From the NCBI RefSeq assembly GCF_003439125.1, contig NZ_QSUU01000002.1, positions 1 to 64,000 on the forward strand: a stretch of 64,000 nt of DNA. The letters are read 5' to 3'. The notes under the pieces were generated by a model. The model saw only the letters and a list, made by a program, of their open reading frames with translations. It had not been told where the DNA came from and ran no database searches. The translations under genes were made by a program, and so were the position numbers. The stretch is from Collinsella sp. OM04-5 (GTDB taxonomy: Bacteria > Actinomycetota > Coriobacteriia > Coriobacteriales > Coriobacteriaceae). Shown piece after piece: positions 59,780 through 64,000 of this stretch; position 1 is the first letter of the stretch; every line of letters starts with the position of its first letter.

Positions 59780-60402
59780 AGACCGAGAGCCTCTTTGACA
59801 TCCCCGTACACGGTCTCGCGAGCCTGGTCGCCGTTGACCGACTTGAGCAGACCCTGGCCACGATAGTAGTCGACGAGCGGGCTCGTGGACTTCTCGTAGA
59901 CGTCGAGACGATTCTTGATGGTCTCGGGCTTGTCGTCGTCGCGCTGATACATCTCGCCGGCGCACTTGGGGCAGGTAGCATCGGCAGCGGTGCCGGTGTA
60001 ACCACAGGCGCGGCAGGTGCGACGCGAAGACAGACGATCGATGATGACCTCGGGGGCCACGTCGACCAGAAGGGCGCAGTCGATCTCGCGACCCATGGCG
60101 GAGAGCTCGGAGTCGAGCGTCACAGCCTGGGCGGTGTTGCGCGGGAAGCCGTCGAGGATGAAGCCCTGCTGGGCGTCATCGGCAGCAAGGCGCTCCTTGA
60201 CAAGGTCGATCACGAGCTGGTCGGGAACGAGCTCGCCAGCGTCCATGTACTTCTTAGCCTGAATACCAAGCTCGGTGCCACCCTTGACGGCAGCACGCAG
60301 CAGGTCGCCCGTGGAAATGTGAGCGACGCCAAACTCGGCGACGAGCTCCTGCGCGACGGTGCCCTTACCGGCACCCGGAGCTCCGAGCAATACGAGGTTC
60401 AT
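59776..60402 (-). CDS. adk: Adenylate kinase with zinc-type LID
   Basis: Adenylate kinase converts AMP and ATP to two ADP. The 208-residue protein has the P-loop GAPGAGKGT at 7-15, the AMP-binding STGDLLR, and DGFPRNTAQA. The LID has two CXXC pairs (CRAC and CPKC, about residues 126-145) that hold zinc, as in many Gram-positive forms. The ATG at 60402 has AGGAGG upstream. It lies between secY and map. Confidence 0.96.
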   Translation of the reverse strand: MNLVLLGAPGAGKGTVAQELVAEFGVAHISTGDLLRAAVKGGTELGIQAKKYMDAGELVPDQLVIDLVKERLAADDAQQGFILDGFPRNTAQAVTLDSELSAMGREIDCALLVDVAPEVIIDRLSSRRTCRACGYTGTAADATCPKCAGEMYQRDDDKPETIKNRLDVYEKSTSPLVDYYRGQGLLKSVNGDQARETVYGDVKEALGL

Positions 60403-60420
60403 GAGCAATCCTCCTCTAGC

Positions 60421-61707
60421 CTATTTAAAGAATCCATCGTAATCATACATCTTGATCTGGCCTTCGAGCTTATCGACCGTGTCGAGCACGACGCCGACCA
60501 TGATGAGGATGGACGTGCCGCCAAATGCCTGGATCAGATGGTTACCCGTGAAGGAGAAGATGATCGAAGGCACGATGGCGATGAGCGCCAAAAAGACAGC
60601 GCTGGGAAGCGTGATCTTGTTGAGCGCGTTCTTGATGTAGGCCGCGGTAGCCCTACCCGGACGGACGCCCGGAATAAAGCCACCCTGCTTCTTAAGGTTG
60701 TCGGCCGTGTCATCGGGGTTGAACACCATGGAGGTGTAGAAGTACGCGAAGAACACGATGAGGACAACGTTAAGCACCCAGTTGAGCCAACCGGTCGAAA
60801 GCGCAGAGGCAACTGCCTGAATCCAGCCGATGCCGGGGAAGAACACGGCAATCTGAGCCGGGAAGTACAGCAGCGCCGAGGCAAAGATGATCGGCACGAC
60901 GCCCGCGGTGTTGACCTTGATGGGCAGGTAGGTGGTCTGGCCACCCATCATGCGACGGCCCACGACGCGCTTGGCATAGGAGACCGGGATGCGGCGCTGG
61001 CCGCGCTCAAGGAAAACAATCAGCGGGATAACCAGCAGGATGATGGCGCAGATGATCACCATGGTGATGATGCCACCGGCATTACCCTCGGTGCTGGAGA
61101 AGATGGCCTGCGGAAGGCCGGCCATGATGTTCGCAAAGATGATCAGCGACATGCCATTGCCGATACCGCGCTGGGTGATGAGCTCACCAATCCACATGAT
61201 CAGCATAGCGCCTGCGGTGAGCGTACCGACGATCATGAGGTCGAAGATGATCTCGGGAGCGCCGGCGCCATTGAAGCTGATGCCGAAGCTCTTAAAGAGG
61301 AAGAGGTAACCCACGGAGTTGAGGATTGCCAGAGCCAGGGTGAGGTAACGCGAATACTGCGTAATCTTGGTCTGACCGACCTCGCCCTCGCGGGCAAGCT
61401 CATGCAGGGAAGGCACGACGGCCTGGAGCATCTGGAGGATGATCGAGCTGGTGATGTAAGGCATGATGCCCAGCGAAAACACCGACACATAGCTCAACGC
61501 GCCGCCAGAGAAAAGATTCAGGAGGGCCATAGCACCTGCGGCGACCGAATTGTTATCGGTCGAGAAAAGGCCCAGCATCCCCTGGAAGGGAATGCCGGGC
61601 ACAGGAACGTGCGCACCAATGCGGTACACGACGAGCATAGCTATGGTAAAAAGAATCTTTTCGCGCAATTCTTTGATGCGGAAAGCATTCTTAAGACCAT
61701 TTAGCAC
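60421..61707 (-). CDS. secY: Protein translocase channel SecY
   Basis: SecY is the protein-conducting channel of the Sec pathway, used with SecA (also in this window). The 428-residue protein has ten membrane segments. Conserved parts are [13 protein letters not shown] (near 30-42), [15 protein letters not shown] (plug and second segment), and [15 protein letters not shown] in the loop that binds SecA. It starts with a GTG that overlaps the end of rplO by 7 bases. Confidence 0.97.
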   Translation of the reverse strand: MLNGLKNAFRIKELREKILFTIAMLVVYRIGAHVPVPGIPFQGMLGLFSTDNNSVAAGAMALLNLFSGGALSYVSVFSLGIMPYITSSIILQMLQAVVPSLHELAREGEVGQTKITQYSRYLTLALAILNSVGYLFLFKSFGISFNGAGAPEIIFDLMIVGTLTAGAMLIMWIGELITQRGIGNGMSLIIFANIMAGLPQAIFSSTEGNAGGIITMVIICAIILLVIPLIVFLERGQRRIPVSYAKRVVGRRMMGGQTTYLPIKVNTAGVVPIIFASALLYFPAQIAVFFPGIGWIQAVASALSTGWLNWVLNVVLIVFFAYFYTSMVFNPDDTADNLKKQGGFIPGVRPGRATAAYIKNALNKITLPSAVFLALIAIVPSIIFSFTGNHLIQAFGGTSILIMVGVVLDTVDKLEGQIKMYDYDGFFK

Positions 61708-62150
61708 GGCAGCTCGACCTTTCCGCCAGCGGCCTCGATCTTGGCCTGCGCAGAAGCGCTGACCTTGTCGACCTTGACCGTGAACTTCTTGGTGAGCTCA
61801 CCATTGCCGAGCACCTTGACGGGCTCGAACTCGCTCTTGGTGATGCGAGCGGCCTTAAGAGCGGCACCGTCGATTACGGCGCCGTCCTCGAACTTACGCT
61901 CGAGACGCTCAACGTTAACAGCGGTGTACTCGATACGACGGGGGTTGCGGAAGCCCGGAAGCTTGGGCAGGCGCATAGCCAGCGGAGTCTGGCCACCCTC
62001 GAAGCCGGCACCCTTGGTGCCACCAGAGCGGGAACCCTGGCCCTTCTGGCCGCGGCCAGAAGTGGTGCCGTGACCCGAAGAATTGCCACGGCCGACGCGC
62101 TTGCGGTTCTTGGTGGAACCGGGCGCGGGAGTAAGATCGTGAAGCTGCAT
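61701..62150 (-). CDS. rplO: 50S ribosomal protein L15
   Basis: L15 is an early-binding large-subunit protein. The 149-residue protein has the usual basic N-terminus ([20 protein letters not shown]) and [20 protein letters not shown], and the C-terminal conserved fold. It overlaps secY by 7 bases and follows rpmD by 3. Confidence 0.97.
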   Translation of the reverse strand: MQLHDLTPAPGSTKNRKRVGRGNSSGHGTTSGRGQKGQGSRSGGTKGAGFEGGQTPLAMRLPKLPGFRNPRRIEYTAVNVERLERKFEDGAVIDGAALKAARITKSEFEPVKVLGNGELTKKFTVKVDKVSASAQAKIEAAGGKVELPC

Positions 62151-62153
62151 TTG

Positions 62154-62336
62154 CTACTCCTCTACAATCTCGACAAGGTGCTTGACCTTGAAGATCATGC
62201 CGCGGACGGACTCGTTGTCAGCAATCTCGCGAACCTCGCGGATCCTGTGGAGACCGAGGGCACGGACAGTACGGACCTGGTCCTGCTTGCAACCGTTGGT
62301 GCTGCGGACCTGCTTGATCTTGATGGTGTCAGCCAT
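62154..62336 (-). CDS. rpmD: 50S ribosomal protein L30
   Basis: The 60-residue protein has the compact L30 fold: IKIKQVRSTNGCKQDQVRTV and IREVREIADNESVRGMIFKV. Length is standard. It lies between rpsE and rplO. Confidence 0.96.
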   Translation of the reverse strand: MADTIKIKQVRSTNGCKQDQVRTVRALGLHRIREVREIADNESVRGMIFKVKHLVEIVEE

Positions 62337-62338
62337 GC

Positions 62339-62863
62339 TTAGTTCTCCTTACCGACGAACATCTCGGAGACCGTCAGGCCACGGCGAGCCGCGACGTCCT
62401 CAGGGCTGGAGAGCTCCTTGAGGCCCTCGACGGCAGCCTTGATGATGTTGAGGCCGTTGTCGGTACCGAGGGACTTGGACAGGACGTTCTTGATGCCAGC
62501 AAGCTCGAAGAGGGGACGCACAGCGCCGCCGGCGATAACGCCGGTACCCTCGACAGCGGGCTTGATGATGATGCGGCCGGCACCAAAGTGGCCGAGAACC
62601 TCGTGCGGGATGGTGCCCTGCTCGGTCACCGGCACGTGGAACATGTTCTTCTTGGCATCGAGAGACGCCTTGGAGATGGCCAGGGGCACCTCAGCGGACT
62701 TGCCCATACCAACGCCGACGTTGCCCTTGCCGTCGCCAACGACGACGAGAGCGACGAGGCTCATGCGACGACCACCCTTGACGGTCTTCGACACGCGGTT
62801 GATGTAAACGACGCGCTCCTCGAACTCGGAGGCCTCGCGCTGCTGCTTCTGATTACGAGCCAT
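62339..62863 (-). CDS. rpsE: 30S ribosomal protein S5
   Basis: S5 helps mRNA unwinding and translational accuracy. The 174-residue protein has the double-stranded RNA-binding N-terminal domain ([37 protein letters not shown]) and the C-terminal domain with [16 protein letters not shown]. It follows rplR by 14 bases. Confidence 0.97.
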   Translation of the reverse strand: MARNQKQQREASEFEERVVYINRVSKTVKGGRRMSLVALVVVGDGKGNVGVGMGKSAEVPLAISKASLDAKKNMFHVPVTEQGTIPHEVLGHFGAGRIIIKPAVEGTGVIAGGAVRPLFELAGIKNVLSKSLGTDNGLNIIKAAVEGLKELSSPEDVAARRGLTVSEMFVGKEN

Positions 62864-62877
62864 GTGCTACATACCTC

Positions 62878-63246
62878 CTAGAACTCGAGACCGGCGGCAC
62901 GAGCACCGTCGGCGAGGGCCTTGACGCGGCCATGGTAGATACGGCCACCGCGATCGAAGGCGACCTTGGTGATGCCGGCCTCGATGGCACGCTTGCCAAC
63001 GAGCTGACCGACCTTCTCCGCAGCCTCCTTGTTCGAGGTGTGGGTGCCCTTGAACTCGGCCTCGAGGGTCGAGGCAGAGACGAGCGTCAGGCTGGAGCCC
63101 TTGCTGTCGTCGATGATCTGGGCATAGATGTTGGCGTTAGTACGGGTCACGCGAAGACGCGGACGCTCGGAGGTACCCGAGACCTTGCCGCGAACACGAC
63201 GCTGACGACGCTTGAGGCCTTCCAGCTTCGCCTTATGCTTGTTCAT
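62878..63246 (-). CDS. rplR: 50S ribosomal protein L18
   Basis: L18 binds 5S rRNA. The 122-residue protein has the basic N-terminus [40 protein letters not shown], and the end [20 protein letters not shown]. Length is normal. Confidence 0.97.
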   Translation of the reverse strand: MNKHKAKLEGLKRRQRRVRGKVSGTSERPRLRVTRTNANIYAQIIDDSKGSSLTLVSASTLEAEFKGTHTSNKEAAEKVGQLVGKRAIEAGITKVAFDRGGRIYHGRVKALADGARAAGLEF

Positions 63247-63321
63247 ACGTAAACTCCTAAAAAGGTTGATCTTGCCAGCACCTGACGGGGTGCTGGTCTT
63301 ATGCGAGTGAGTCGGTTACGA

Positions 63322-63858
63322 CTACTTGGCGGCCTTACCCAGCTTGCGGCGGATGTGCTCGCCAACGTAGTGGATACCCTTGCCCTTGTAAGGCTCGGGA
63401 GGACGATGGCCGCGGATCTCAGCGGCGATCTGACCGACCTGCTGCTTGTTGATACCCTTGACGTTCACGTGGGTGTTGTCGGGAACCTCGAAGGTGATGC
63501 CCTCGGGAGCCTCGACGATCACGGGGTGCGAGAAGCCCAGGGAGAACTCGAGGTTCTTACCCTTCTGCTGCACGCGGTAACCGACGCCGGCGAGCTCGAG
63601 CTTCTTCTCGAAGCCCTCGGAAACGCCAACAACCATGTTGTGGATGAGGGCGCGGGTGAGGCCGTGGCGGGCACGGGTCTCACGCTCGTCGTCGGGACGG
63701 GAAACGGTGAGGACGTTGTCCTCGACGTTGATAGCGAGCTTCTCAAAGACATCGAGCTCGAGCTGGCCCTTGGGGCCCTTGACGACAACGTTGTTGCCGT
63801 TGACTGCCACTTCGACTCCGGCGGGAATCTGGACAGGCTTATTACCGATACGAGACAC
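63322..63858 (-). CDS. rplF: 50S ribosomal protein L6
   Basis: L6 lies at the base of the L7/L12 stalk near the factor-binding site. The 178-residue protein has two similar domains: [19 protein letters not shown] at the start, and [18 protein letters not shown] sequence with [20 protein letters not shown] at the end. It is 75 bases upstream of rplR. Confidence 0.97.
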   Translation of the reverse strand: MSRIGNKPVQIPAGVEVAVNGNNVVVKGPKGQLELDVFEKLAINVEDNVLTVSRPDDERETRARHGLTRALIHNMVVGVSEGFEKKLELAGVGYRVQQKGKNLEFSLGFSHPVIVEAPEGITFEVPDNTHVNVKGINKQQVGQIAAEIRGHRPPEPYKGKGIHYVGEHIRRKLGKAAK

Positions 63859-63891
63859 GGTGATCTCCTTTCCTTCTACCTACCGAGCGAA

Positions 63892-64000
63892 TTACCAGAC
63901 GTAAGCGATGATCTCGCCGCCGACGTTGTGCTTGCGAGCATCGCGGTCGGTCATGACGCCATGGCTGGTGGAAATAATGGCGGTACCAAGGCCACCGCGG
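63892..64000 (-). CDS. rpsH: 30S ribosomal protein S8, C-terminal part
   Basis: The last 35 codons of S8 are present: [20 protein letters not shown], then [15 protein letters not shown] and stop. This is the highly conserved S8 end, and its place before rplF is standard. The rest lies beyond the window edge. Confidence 0.94.
   Translation of the reverse strand, partial: RGGLGTAIISTSHGVMTDRDARKHNVGGEIIAYVW

Overview
The window is about 64 kb of a fairly GC-rich chromosome. Gene content and order (glutamate synthase, ftsE with a long N-terminal extension, an L31 with a long Ala/Lys/Glu tail, the S8-to-L17 ribosomal cluster with secY-adk-map-infA inside it) fit a gut actinobacterium of the class Coriobacteriia, most likely Collinsella or a close relative. 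This assignment is inference from overall resemblance; no 16S gene is present.

Layout. 1-6.3 kb: gltB-gltD (minus strand). 6.3-11.4 kb: gpmA and an Nramp metal transporter, flanked by two arrays of a 57-bp palindrome that recurs every 80 bp. One palindrome unit is split by an AT-rich 2.2-kb remnant of a mobile element. The remnant holds a beheaded large serine recombinase, a Nim-like flavoprotein gene with an early stop codon, and two copies of a terminator-type leader RNA. 11.4-14.0 kb: rubredoxin, a flavin reductase, a repeat-type protein plus smpB, and tRNA-Glu and tRNA-Gln. 14.2-19.7 kb: small genes, then a MurNAc uptake and recycling operon (murR, murQ, murP, mupG). 19.8-33.2 kb: a VanZ-like protein, a small resolvase, rnr, ftsE-ftsX, a split transketolase, a YitT-family protein, and secA-prfB. 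33.4-40.6 kb: rpmE with a structured leader, then an accessory block with two ABC export modules, a DUF2975/HTH pair and a truncated tyrosine integrase. 40.9-46.7 kb: an ACT-domain protein, citrate synthase, two convergent HAD phosphatases and adenine deaminase, with REP-like GGGGAC/GTCCCC repeats between them. 46.9-55.4 kb: tyrS, a U32 peptidase, a class A penicillin-binding protein, argR, a glycosyltransferase-like gene and truA. 55.4-64 kb: rplQ, rpoA, rpsD, rpsK, rpsM, rpmJ, infA, map, adk, secY, rplO, rpmD, rpsE, rplR, rplF and the end of rpsH, all on the minus strand.

How it works together. Most of the window is housekeeping: nitrogen assimilation, peptidoglycan synthesis and recycling, protein export, translation. 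The least explained parts are the 57-bp palindrome arrays, the decayed element with its twin attenuators, the ABC export block whose three membrane units share one loop motif, and the REP-like repeats, one pair of which flanks a HAD gene in inverted orientation.
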